Positions 9,315 through 16,664 of a stretch of 39,985 bases of DNA are shown here, piece after piece. A program made the position numbers and the translations under genes. Positions within the stretch are counted from its first letter, which is position 1; each line of letters begins with the position of its first letter. Origin of the DNA: Bryobacterales bacterium (GTDB lineage Bacteria; Acidobacteriota; Terriglobia; Bryobacterales; Bryobacteraceae); the NCBI GenBank assembly GCA_020847315.1, contig JADLCF010000250.1, positions 1 through 39,985 of the forward strand, given 5' to 3'. The notes under the pieces are model-generated. The model did no database searches and had not been told where the DNA came from. It was given only the letters and a program-made list of their open reading frames with translations.

Positions 9315-10553
9315 CTATTCATAGCGAAGCGCCTCCGCCGGAGGAATCCGCGCGGCTGTGCCGGCCGGATGCAGTGTGGCGATGAAACTCACGAAGAGCG
9401 TGACACCCGCAATCCAAATGGAATCCATCCAGCGCGGCTCAAACGGCACATGGCTCAGCGCATAGACTTCGGCGTCGAGCGAAATCCACTGGTATTCGTT
9501 GGCGAAGTAGCTGAGTGTGTAGCCCGCGCTCAGCCCTAGGATGATTCCCACGACGGCGATCAATACTCCCTGCGTGATGAAGATGCCACGAATCTGCCCC
9601 GGCCGCGCGCCCATCGACATCAGTTGCGCGATATCGCGGTGCTTTTCCATCACCAGCATCACCAGCACGATGAAGATGTTGAGCGCGGCCACTAACTGAA
9701 TCAGGCCGATCGTGATGACCGTCACTACTTTCTCCATGCGCAACGCATCAAGAATCCGGCGGTTCTGCTCCATCCAGGTTTGCGCCACGAACTCCTTGCC
9801 AAGCAGCGCCACCGCCCGTTCCGCGACTTGGGGCGCCGCGTAAATATCGCTCAAGCGCAGTTCGATCGCGTTCACCACATCGTTCATTCCCATGATGCGC
9901 TGGGCGCTTTCGAGTGAGGTGAACGCCCATCCGGCGTCGATGTCGTAGAAGCCCGTTTCCGCAATCCCCACCACGCGGAAGCGGACCGAGATGGGGCGCG
10001 GCCCGAACGGCGTGAGCTCGCCCGCGGGATTGATCACGTTCACCACGCTGTTGAGCATCATGCCCGTGCGTTCGGCGAGCTTTGAACCGAGAACGATGGC
10101 GGGGAACGCGCCGGGTTCACCAAGGCGATTCGCCTCTCCCTGCTTGATCGCTTCACTCAACCGGTGGAGCGCCGCCGTATCCTGGATATCGATGCCCTTG
10201 AGCACGGCGCTTTCCGTAAGTTGCGGGCCGGTGAGAATCACCGTGCCGTAGAGCGCCGCGGAGACCTCCGTCACCCCTTCGAGCGTTCGCAGCTTCGCTT
10301 CGTCCGGCCGCCAGTCCGCGATGCCCGCGCCCGGGGTTTTCTCAAGCACGTTGATGTGCGCCGTGGCGCCCAGCAGGCTCGTCTGCAAATTGTTGCGAAA
10401 CCCGTTGTTGATGGCGAGCGCAATCACCAGCGCCATCACTCCCGCCGCCACCCCGAGAATCGAGATCACGGTGATGAGCGAAATTGCGGCGTTCTTCCGG
10501 CGCGCCCGCAGGTAGCGGCTGGCGACGAAGAACTCAAACGAGGCGCGCGCCAC
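9315..10553 (-). CDS. LolC/LolE-type ABC transporter permease
   Basis: A 412-residue inner-membrane permease of the lipoprotein-releasing (LolCDE) family. The N-terminal anchor KNAAISLITVISILGVAAGVMALVIALAI is followed by NNGFRNNLQ, the classic LolC/E continuation, then a MacB-like periplasmic domain of ~200 residues, then three C-terminal FtsX helices (VVTVITIGLIQLVAALNIFIVLVM; GVLIAVVGIILGLSAGYTLSYF; WIAGVTLFVSFIATL). The start codon is GTG 10553, 3 bp after the lysS stop, so the two genes are almost certainly co-transcribed. The partner ATPase gene lolD is normally next to it but is missing here; the next gene is the GT39 transferase. The protein may team with a LolD encoded elsewhere. LolC and LolE cannot be told apart with certainty. 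Confidence 0.92.
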   Translation of the reverse strand: MARASFEFFVASRYLRARRKNAAISLITVISILGVAAGVMALVIALAINNGFRNNLQTSLLGATAHINVLEKTPGAGIADWRPDEAKLRTLEGVTEVSAALYGTVILTGPQLTESAVLKGIDIQDTAALHRLSEAIKQGEANRLGEPGAFPAIVLGSKLAERTGMMLNSVVNVINPAGELTPFGPRPISVRFRVVGIAETGFYDIDAGWAFTSLESAQRIMGMNDVVNAIELRLSDIYAAPQVAERAVALLGKEFVAQTWMEQNRRILDALRMEKVVTVITIGLIQLVAALNIFIVLVMLVMEKHRDIAQLMSMGARPGQIRGIFITQGVLIAVVGIILGLSAGYTLSYFANEYQWISLDAEVYALSHVPFEPRWMDSIWIAGVTLFVSFIATLHPAGTAARIPPAEALRYE

Positions 10554-10556
10554 GCG

Positions 10557-12062
10557 TCAACCTTCCAACTCGCGCAATTGAGCGGCAAGGCCGATGGGGC
10601 CTTCCGGGCGAAGTTGCGGGAAGAGAATTACATCCCGGATGGAGCGGCTGTTGGTGAGCAGCATCGTCAGCCGGTCAATGCCGATGCCTTCACCCGCGGT
10701 GGGCGGCAATCCGTAGCAGAGCGCGCGGATGAAGTCCTCATCCATCTGGTGTGCCTCTTCGTCGCCGCGCTGCTTCATGTCGAGTTGCATCTCGAAGCGG
10801 CGGCGTTGTTCCTGCGGGTCGTTCAACTCCGTGTAGGCATTCCCGAGTTCCATGCCCGCCGCATAAATCTCGAAGCGGTCCACCATCTCCGGGTTCAACG
10901 CATTCTGCTTCGAAAGCGGCGAAAGCTCCACCGGATATTCGTGGATGATGGTGGGCTGAATCAGGTGGTGTTCCGCCACCCGCTCGAAGATGTCGCCGAG
11001 CGCCTCCCCCGCTGTCGCCTTGCCGGAGTGCTGCTTCAGCCATGCGGGGTCGGCCACCTGCTCCAATGTGGGCTTTTCCTCTCCCGGCCAATATTCCACC
11101 ACCGCCTCCCGCATCGTGAGCCGCCGCAGATTGCCGAAGTCGAGCCGGTGACCCTGGTATTCCACCACCGTTCCGCCCGTGGCGTCGAGCGCCACATTCC
11201 GCAGGAGTTCCCCTGTTAGATCCATGAGTCCCGCGTAATCGGTGTAGGCCTGGTAGAACTCCAGCATCGTGAATTCCGGGTTGTGCTGCGTGGAGACGCC
11301 CTCGTTGCGGAAATTGCGGTTGATCTCATAGACGCGCTCAAGGCCGCCCACCACCAGCCGCTTCAGGTAAAGCTCCGGCGCGATGCGCAGGAACAGCTCC
11401 ACATCGAGCGTGTTATGGTGCGTCACGAAAGGCCGCGCCGCCGCTCCGCCGTAGATGGGCTGCATCATCGGCGTTTCCACCTCAATAAATCCACGCTCTT
11501 CGAGTTGCCGCCGCAGCGACGCAACAATCTTCGCGCGGGTGACGAACGTGTCGCGCACCGCCGGGTTGGCGATCAAATCGAGATAACGCTGGCGGTAGCG
11601 TGTTTCGACGTCTTCGAGGCCGTGCCATTTCTCGGGCATGGAGAGCAGGATTTTTGAGAGAAAATCGAGCTCCGTGGCGTGAATCGTCAGTTCGCCCGTC
11701 CGCGTGCGGAAGAGAAAGCCCTGCACGCCGATGATGTCGCCCGCTTCGAGGAGTTCGAAGAGGCGGTAATCCGTCTCCGAGAGGTCGTTCTTCCGGAGGT
11801 AAACTTGCAGCTTCTTTCCATCCTGCTGCAGGTGGAGAAAAGAGGCTTTGCCCATGCGGCGCACGGTCATGATGCGGCCGGCGATGCGCAGTTCGATGCG
11901 GGTGGCTTCCAACTCCTCCCCGGTCTGCCCGTCAAATTCGGCTAGGACCTCTTCGACGCGATGGGTGAATTCGAAGCGATGTCCGTAGGGCCGGAAGCCG
12001 AGCGCCGCAATTTCGTCGATCTTGCGAAGGCGCTGGCCGAGTAGTTCCTGTTCAAGCGACAA
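10557..12062 (-). CDS. lysS: Lysine--tRNA ligase (class II)
   Basis: A 501-residue class II lysyl-tRNA synthetase, normal length. The N-terminal OB-fold anticodon-binding domain (about residues 55-150) contains RIMTVRRMGKASFLHLQQDG; motif 2 is RNFRNEGVSTQHNPEFTMLE and motif 3 is GEGIGIDRLTMLLTNSRSIRDVILFPQ near the C-terminus. The chosen start is TTG 12062 (reading MSLEQELLGQRLRKI), because a GGGAG ribosome-binding site (plus-strand 12069-12073) lies 6 bp ahead of it and no ATG fits. The gene heads a minus-strand run leading into the LolC/E-type permease 3 bp downstream. Transcription probably begins near 12082 from the palindromic -10 box at 12089-12096 shared with the divergent glycosyltransferase. 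Confidence 0.97.
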   Translation of the reverse strand: MSLEQELLGQRLRKIDEIAALGFRPYGHRFEFTHRVEEVLAEFDGQTGEELEATRIELRIAGRIMTVRRMGKASFLHLQQDGKKLQVYLRKNDLSETDYRLFELLEAGDIIGVQGFLFRTRTGELTIHATELDFLSKILLSMPEKWHGLEDVETRYRQRYLDLIANPAVRDTFVTRAKIVASLRRQLEERGFIEVETPMMQPIYGGAAARPFVTHHNTLDVELFLRIAPELYLKRLVVGGLERVYEINRNFRNEGVSTQHNPEFTMLEFYQAYTDYAGLMDLTGELLRNVALDATGGTVVEYQGHRLDFGNLRRLTMREAVVEYWPGEEKPTLEQVADPAWLKQHSGKATAGEALGDIFERVAEHHLIQPTIIHEYPVELSPLSKQNALNPEMVDRFEIYAAGMELGNAYTELNDPQEQRRRFEMQLDMKQRGDEEAHQMDEDFIRALCYGLPPTAGEGIGIDRLTMLLTNSRSIRDVILFPQLRPEGPIGLAAQLRELEG

Positions 12063-12068
12063 TGTGAT

Positions 12069-12073
12069 CTCCC
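12069..12073 (-). promoter_or_regulatory. Ribosome-binding site fixing the TTG start of lysS
   Basis: Read on the minus strand this is GGGAG, followed by six bases and then TTG at 12062. The spacing is normal and supports the unusual TTG start, since no other start codon in frame has a comparable site. Confidence 0.7.
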
Positions 12074-12088
12074 AGGGGCAAAACCTTT

Positions 12089-12096
12089 ATTATAAT
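12089..12096. promoter_or_regulatory. Symmetric -10 box (ATTATAAT) for divergent transcription
   Basis: ATTATAAT is its own reverse complement, so TATAAT occurs on the plus strand at 12091-12096 and on the minus strand at 12094-12089. It lies in the only 40 bp between lysS (minus) and the GT2 gene (plus). Expected start points are near 12103 (plus) and 12082 (minus). No good -35 hexamer was found on either side, so strength is unknown. Confidence 0.55.
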
Positions 12097-12102
12097 TGGG
12101 GG

Positions 12103-12861
12103 TTGGCTTCCGTCTCTATTGTTATTCCCGCATATAACGAAGAATCCCGTCTTCCCGACACGCTCGACGCCATCCTCGCTTTTCTCAGCGCCTCCGCGCG
12201 TTGGACGGAATGGGAGATCCTCGTCGTCGATGACGGCTCCACGGACGGAACGGCGGCCGTGGCGGCTCGTTTTCAGAATCGGGAACCTCGCATCAACCTG
12301 CTGCGCAACCCTGGCAACCGGGGCAAGGGCTACAGCGTGCGTCATGGAATGCTTAATGCGAAGCACGAATGGGCTCTCTTTTCCGATGCCGATCTTTCAA
12401 CGCCCATCGAGGAACTGGACCGCCTCCACGACGCTTGCCTGGAACGGAATTGTTCCATTGCCATTGCTTCCCGCGCTATTGACCGCAGCTTGATCGAAGA
12501 GCGGCAGAGCCTGCTTCGCGAACTCGGCGGGCGCGGCATGAATCTCCTGATGCGGCTGATCGTGGGCTTGAATATCGCCGACACCCAGTGCGGCTTCAAG
12601 CTTTTTTCCCGCGAATCCGTGTGCGCGATCTTCCCCCTGCAGACGATTGAGGGCTTCGGGTTTGATCCCGAAGTCCTGTTCATTGCCCGCAAGCGTGGCT
12701 TCCGCTATTGCGAAATTCCCGCGCGCTGGAAACACGTGGAAGGAACCAAGGTCCGGCTTGTACGGGATAGTCTTCGCATGCTGGCGGACTTCCTTCGCAT
12801 CCGCTCGAACGATCTCGCCGGGAAGTATCGCCGAGCCGCCCAACCCGTCCGCATTTCCTAG
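12103..12861 (+). CDS. GT2 glycosyltransferase, dolichyl-phosphate glucosyl/mannosyltransferase-like (Alg5/Dpm1 type)
   Basis: A 252-residue family 2 glycosyltransferase of the type that moves glucose or mannose from a nucleotide sugar to a polyprenyl phosphate at the membrane's inner face. The fold starts at once with SVSIVIPAYNEESRLPDTL; WEILVVDDGSTDGT is the first acidic motif, RNPGNRGKGYSVRHGM the Alg5/Dpm1 signature, and FSDADLSTPIEEL contains the metal-binding DxD. The tail IRSNDLAGKYRR has no membrane helix. The frame is open from 12022, but that part overlaps lysS; TTG 12103 is chosen because the protein fold begins there and the -10 box at 12091 would start the RNA at about that base, implying a leaderless message. 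GTG 12064 is the alternative. It could supply polyprenyl-linked sugar to the nearby GT39 enzyme (inference). Confidence 0.88.
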   Translation: MASVSIVIPAYNEESRLPDTLDAILAFLSASARWTEWEILVVDDGSTDGTAAVAARFQNREPRINLLRNPGNRGKGYSVRHGMLNAKHEWALFSDADLSTPIEELDRLHDACLERNCSIAIASRAIDRSLIEERQSLLRELGGRGMNLLMRLIVGLNIADTQCGFKLFSRESVCAIFPLQTIEGFGFDPEVLFIARKRGFRYCEIPARWKHVEGTKVRLVRDSLRMLADFLRIRSNDLAGKYRRAAQPVRIS

Positions 12862-12909
12862 CCCGCGGCTAATCCCATGCGGAGAGCTCGCTAGTAACCC
12901 CACTCGAAA

Positions 12910-13070
12910 AGCTTGCAGGGCGGCATGAGCCAGCCGCGAGCGCAAGCTCGCGGGCAAGCTCCCTCCATCGATTGGGAACCCCGGCAGGGGTGGCATGAAC
13001 AACCACGCGCAATTTCAACACAAACGACGAAAGCAAGGCTGACCATCTGGACAGACACTGACCTCAGCGC
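12910..13070 (+). repeat. Interspersed GC-rich repeat, copy 1 (right half only)
   Basis: Contains GGCGGCATGAGCCAGCC, then a small hairpin CGCGAG-CGCAAG-CTCGCG, then CATCGATTGGGAACCCCGGC and AGGGGTGGCATGAACAA. The same run, with a few changes, is found at 14602-14755, and its central part at 19360-19405. It lies between the GT2 gene and the convergent MFS gene. It is not coding; frames crossing it give spurious peptides that recur at each copy. Confidence 0.85.
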
Positions 13071-13075
13071 CGGCC

Positions 13076-14380
13076 TCAGCCCTCCCGTGCATCAACTCCT
13101 TTGGACGGATTCACGAACAGCCAGCAGATCGCTCCCAGAAAGTAGAGCACGCCGGTAACGTACAGCGGGGCCGCCCAGCTTGCGAAGCGTTCCACCACGA
13201 ACGCGAGAATCACCGGGCTCAACATGCCGCCCACCTGTCCGGCGGTGTTCATGAAGGCGCTTACCACGCCCGCGTGGGAGCCGCCGACATCCACCGCCGC
13301 GCCCCAGGAGGCTCCCAATAAAAAGTTCGACCATGCGGCGGCGATCGCGATGAATGCCGCGGCCAGCACCGGCTGCTCGATGCCCGCGCCCGCCAGCATG
13401 AAGACACTCGCCAGCAGGAAGGAGCCCACTCCCACCGACACCCGGCCAAAGCGCAGGCCGAAGCGTTTGCTGAGCCGGTCCGTCGTGATGCCGCCGAACA
13501 GGTCGGCCACCACGCTCAGCAGCAGGGGCATCCCCGCCAGCAGCCCCATGGAGGCCGCCGAGAAGCCGCGCGCCTCCTCCAGATAAGTGGGCAGCCAGGT
13601 GATGTAGAAGTAGAACCCGTATGTTTGCGTGAAGTACATGCCGCAGAGGCCCATCACGCTGCGGTTCGTGAGAATCCGGCGCCAGGGCACGCCTTCCAGA
13701 CGATGGGAAGCCTGCGCCACCCTGCCCGTCTCGATCAGATGGCATTCGTCCTCCGAAACGGCGTGGTGTTCCCGTGGCTCGTCGCGCATCCAGCGGTACC
13801 AGGCAAAGGTCCAGACAAAGCCAATGCACCCGAAGACCACGAACACGGCGCGCCAGGACATGAAGCCCATCATCCCCGTCACAAGAATGGGAGTGACTCC
13901 CCCGGCAAGGTGGGCTCCCATGAAGAAGATGCCCTGGGCCGTGCCCCGCTCCGTGGAAGGGAACCAGCGCGAGAGGGTCCGCGCCGCGTTGGGCCAGGCC
14001 CCGGCTTCCCCGGCTCCGAACAGAAAGCGGATCACCAGGAGCGACGCATAGTTGTACGCCGACGCGGTCAGCACCGTGAAGGCGGACCACCAGACCACGA
14101 TGCGCGTGATCACCTTGCGCGCGCCAATGCGGTCTCCCCATGCGCCGGTGGGAATTTCGAAGAGCCCATAGGCCAGGGTGAAGGCGCTGAAGACGAAGCC
14201 CATCTGCACCTGGCTGAGCCCGAGTTCCTCCCTCATGGCGGAGGCGGTAACGGAGATGCACACGCGGTCCAGATAGGTAAGCGCGGCCAGGCTCGCGCAA
14301 AACGCGAGCACCCGGTAGCGGGTCCTCGATCGCGCTGGCCGGTTGCCGGGAAAAGGTCCGGCGGAGGGTGCCTGGTGCAT
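13076..14380 (-). CDS. Major facilitator superfamily transporter (anion:cation symporter type)
   Basis: A 434-residue, 12-helix permease. The first helix (RVLAFCASLAALTYLDRVCIS) leads into ASAMREELGLSQVQMGFVFSAFTLAYGLFEIPTGAWGDRIGARKV, the loop 2-3 signature typical of the ACS family (hexuronate, phthalate and tartrate carriers); FGAGEAGAWPNAARTLSRWFP is the characteristic helix 4 region. A second half begins around ILTNRSVMGLCGMYF. The start is ATG 14380 (MHQAPSAG), since the open frame above it is unlike a transporter N-terminus; the ribosome-binding site is weak. It most likely imports a small organic anion, perhaps a sugar acid, by proton symport. It stands alone, with repeat copies on both sides. 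Confidence 0.9.
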   Translation of the reverse strand: MHQAPSAGPFPGNRPARSRTRYRVLAFCASLAALTYLDRVCISVTASAMREELGLSQVQMGFVFSAFTLAYGLFEIPTGAWGDRIGARKVITRIVVWWSAFTVLTASAYNYASLLVIRFLFGAGEAGAWPNAARTLSRWFPSTERGTAQGIFFMGAHLAGGVTPILVTGMMGFMSWRAVFVVFGCIGFVWTFAWYRWMRDEPREHHAVSEDECHLIETGRVAQASHRLEGVPWRRILTNRSVMGLCGMYFTQTYGFYFYITWLPTYLEEARGFSAASMGLLAGMPLLLSVVADLFGGITTDRLSKRFGLRFGRVSVGVGSFLLASVFMLAGAGIEQPVLAAAFIAIAAAWSNFLLGASWGAAVDVGGSHAGVVSAFMNTAGQVGGMLSPVILAFVVERFASWAAPLYVTGVLYFLGAICWLFVNPSKGVDAREG

Positions 14381-14445
14381 AGGTTCTGACGATACAACAC
14401 CGCCAGGCGGCCATGTAGCGCCAGGAGGCCCACGCACTCCGATAT

Positions 14446-14755
14446 CTGAATGAGTTCTTCAACTGCGTACGGAAGCAGCACGCGCCGGATCGGGCTTGGC
14501 AGACGAAACCATCCGGCGTCCTGGAACCCTCCCATCCGTCATCCGGGACGCTACTTCGATCCCCGAAACCCTTCAGCCTCTCGAACCCGCCCGCAAAGCC
14601 CGCAGGGCGGCATGAGCCAGCCCCGAGCGCAAACTCGCGGGCAAGCCCCCCATCGATTGGGAACCCCGGCAGGGGTGGCATGAACAATCACGCACAATAG
14701 CAACGCAAACGCCGGTGGCAAGCCCGCCCCTCCGGACCGACACTGAACTCTGCAC
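14446..14755 (+). repeat. Interspersed GC-rich repeat, copy 2 (most complete)
   Basis: The left half starts CTGAATGAGTTCTTCAA and runs through CGTACGGAAGCAGCACGCG to CCCTTCAGCC; it matches copy 3 at 19208-19340. The right half (from about 14602) matches copy 1 at 12913-13070, including CATCGATTGGGAACCCCGGC. It ends next to the transposase tail. This copy links the two half-repeats and shows they are one unit of about 310 bp. Confidence 0.85.
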
Positions 14756-14776
14756 GCCCCCAACCCTAGCAGGTTG

Positions 14777-14923
14777 CGCTCCCGCAGAGCCTGCCTCCGC
14801 TTCACCGAAGACGACCGAGTGGACGCCTTCCTCGCCCGCATGGAGACCGAGGAAGCGAAGGCGATTTACAAGAAGCGAGCGCCGCTCGCGGAGTTCGCCT
14901 GGTTGAAGACGAAACTGCATTGA
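14777..14923 (+). pseudogene. Remnant of an IS1182/IS4-like transposase (C-terminal fragment)
   Basis: A short reading frame with no start codon encodes CLRFTEDDRVDAFLARMETE and then EAKAIYKKRAPLAEFAWLK, ending TKLH-stop at 14921-14923. The pattern EAKAIYK-R-P-AEF is the conserved region near the end of IS1182-type transposases, where it is normally followed by about 60 more residues that are absent. Everything upstream of about 14777 belongs to repeat copy 2, so the transposase lost its front part by deletion or by insertion of the repeat. Non-functional. Confidence 0.6.
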
Positions 14924-14933
14924 GTAACCTCCC

Positions 14934-15826
14934 ATGAGACGGCTGTCTCTAGTCAACCGAAATCTTCAGGTCGGCCGTCGTTATTTCTTCTGGCTCTGTA
15001 GAACCGGGCTTCCATTCGCATTCTCCGTGGCCTTCGATTTGGCCGGATGCAGGTTGAGGTTCGTGAGCCAGAGGACGTGCTGCTATCGGATACTCGGGGT
15101 CTGGGTCCTGCGGCTTGCCCTACAGGTGATTCCGCAGTCACGTCACGAAAGCGGCGTTCTCCAGAAGATCGATCCTTCCCTGGTTTACCCATTCAAAGCG
15201 TTTGGGTTCCTGCAGCGATTTCGTTTGCGCGGAGGCGGCTTCAGGCCGGGAACGGCACGGAATCCTCGCCCGTGCGCCAGAGCTTATGTAGGATCACGCT
15301 GAGCTTTCGGGCGACGGCCACAATCGCCCGCTTGTTGGCGTTTGGGCCGCCGCGCGCCTGCCTCCGTTTGAGTGCTTCCGGGTACTTGGTCTTCAGCAGA
15401 AATTCGATATCCCCGGCTGCTTCCCCAATCGCCATCGAGAGGATATCGATCATCCGCAGCAGTCATTCCATCGAGGCGGCCAGCGCGGCGGGCAGCTTGG
15501 CGAAGTGCTTCTCGATGCTCGCGGCATTCGTGTGCAGACGGCCTTCCGCGGCGATCTCGCCGGCCAGGTTTAGACGACAGAACTGGCTCGCCCGGTCGCC
15601 GACGTCGAGACCGATGCTTTCCCCCGACAAGCCGTTTCCTGGCTCGACCGTGGCCGCGCTGGGCTTCTCCTTCGCTCGGGATTGCTTCTCTCCCTTCGCC
15701 ACAACGCGCAGTGCTTTGGCTTCCCTCGACGTCTCTGCTTTGGCAGCATTCTTCATGGCTGGTTCTCCTTTAGCCAGGTTTTCTTTGACGCGATCTACGC
15801 TATCGCATCAGAACCAGCCGTCTCAT
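14934..15826. mobile_element. Degenerate IS-like element with 12-bp perfect terminal inverted repeats
   Basis: ATGAGACGGCTG at 14934-14945 is matched by its exact reverse complement CAGCCGTCTCAT at 15815-15826. The 893 bp between them hold the defective IS110-type transposase on the minus strand and about 290 bp of unexplained sequence (14946-15240). No obvious direct target duplication was seen. IS110 elements proper lack terminal repeats, although the IS1111 subgroup has subterminal ones, so these repeats may instead mark a non-autonomous derivative. Confidence 0.6.
15241..15756 (-). pseudogene. Internally deleted IS110-family transposase
   Basis: Read on the minus strand from ATG 15756. 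The first part carries SIGLDVGDRASQFCRLNLAG, the start of the IS110 DEDD nuclease domain, and continues to FAKLPAALAASME; an in-frame TGA (near 15463) follows, and after it the same frame resumes and ends with NANKRAIVAVARKLSVILHKLW and RTGEDSVPFPA, the typical C-terminal tail of IS110 transposases. The entire middle of the protein, including the rest of the nuclease domain and the Transposase_20 core, is missing, so about 172 codons stand for the normal ~340-400. The Lys/Ala-rich N-terminal leader (EAKALRVVAKGEKQSRAKEK) is unusual. Not active. Confidence 0.8.
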
Positions 15827-15919
15827 CTCATCGGATACCGTAACTGTCTGGCGGCTACAATGAAGTCGAGGTTGAACTTCCACGCGAGAGACGTGATAGG
15901 CCAGATGTATTGAGGTGCC

Positions 15920-16549
15920 ATGGTGCTACCACAGCCCCATCAAACCCTCTCGAGGCTGCTTGAGGATGACATCCGCAGCATGCCATCGATTCTTGCCCAG
16001 CTAGTTTGTCTGGCAGGGCTCCGCGACCCAAACACCGGACAGTACCGCATCCGGGCTCCCAAGTGCGGTCTAAGGTAAAAGAAGATGACGGCCTCCTTCG
16101 TCAACTTCATCTATCCGTCTTCCGCCGATGGCTGAAGTTGAATCTCGAAGGGCAAAAAGCCGACTTCGACCTTTATCTTACGGGCCTCGATTGCGACTCC
16201 AGACTCGTCGTCCGTACCTGGATTGAACTCGAAACGTACCGCTCATTTGCTCCAGCCTCCGTCGCCCCAGTCGAGCGAGATCTCTACCTTCAGAGCATCG
16301 AAGTCCTGCTGCTACTGGCGCGTGCGCAGAATCGTAGTACACCCGCAGAACCGAACTCCTCAAGCGGAAGCACAACCTCCCCCCCTTCTTACGGTCAATG
16401 ACATCTCTACTTGGCTGCAAGTCGCCGGTAGGACGGTTCGCTTGTGGGCTGAAACGGGTGAGATCCCCGCCCATAAGGTCGGTCGGCAGTGGCGGTTCCG
16501 GCTCAACGCGGTCCAGCAGTGGCTCACACAACGAAACCGCTCAGAATGA
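15920..16549 (+). pseudogene. Acidobacterial helical protein fused or overlapping with an excisionase-type HTH; two frameshifts
   Basis: ATG 15920 has a good ribosome-binding site (GAGGTG, 4-5 bp before). The first segment reads LLEDDIRSMPSILAQLVCLAGLRDPNTGQYR, then stops at TAA ~16076. From about 16045 the next frame continues the same family: LRQLHLSVFRRWLKLNLEGQ, KADFDLYLTGLDCD, PVERDLYLQSIEVLLLLAR. After about 16340 the frame returns to the first one and reads PPLLTVNDISTWLQVAGRTV and RLWAETGEIPAHKVGRQWRF, a MerR/AlpA-like excisionase helix-turn-helix, ending at 16549. The two shifts cancel each other. The first junction breaks a recognisable family; the second could instead be an overlap with a separate small HTH gene (for example from GTG 16322). 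Sequencing error is also possible. Confidence 0.6.
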
Positions 16550-16664
16550 AACTCTCCCTGCCTGCGGCATCAACGGCAACAACGGCATTAGCGGAGTACT
16601 TCGGCGGCGCGCTCACGGTACTCTGATCTTGCTCCCCGGAGAGCGACAACATCTGGAGGCAGCT

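Noticed and set aside
12397-13002. Minus-strand 201-codon frame
   Set aside because: Antisense of the GT2 gene entered through repeat copy 1 (gives the spurious MFMPPLPGF peptide).
13092-14687. Minus-strand 531-codon frame
   Set aside because: Another frame of the MFS gene that starts inside repeat copy 2; the MFS frame has the real helices.
15047-15913. Plus-strand 288-codon frame
   Set aside because: Antisense of the IS110 remnant, Ser/Arg-rich, no motifs.
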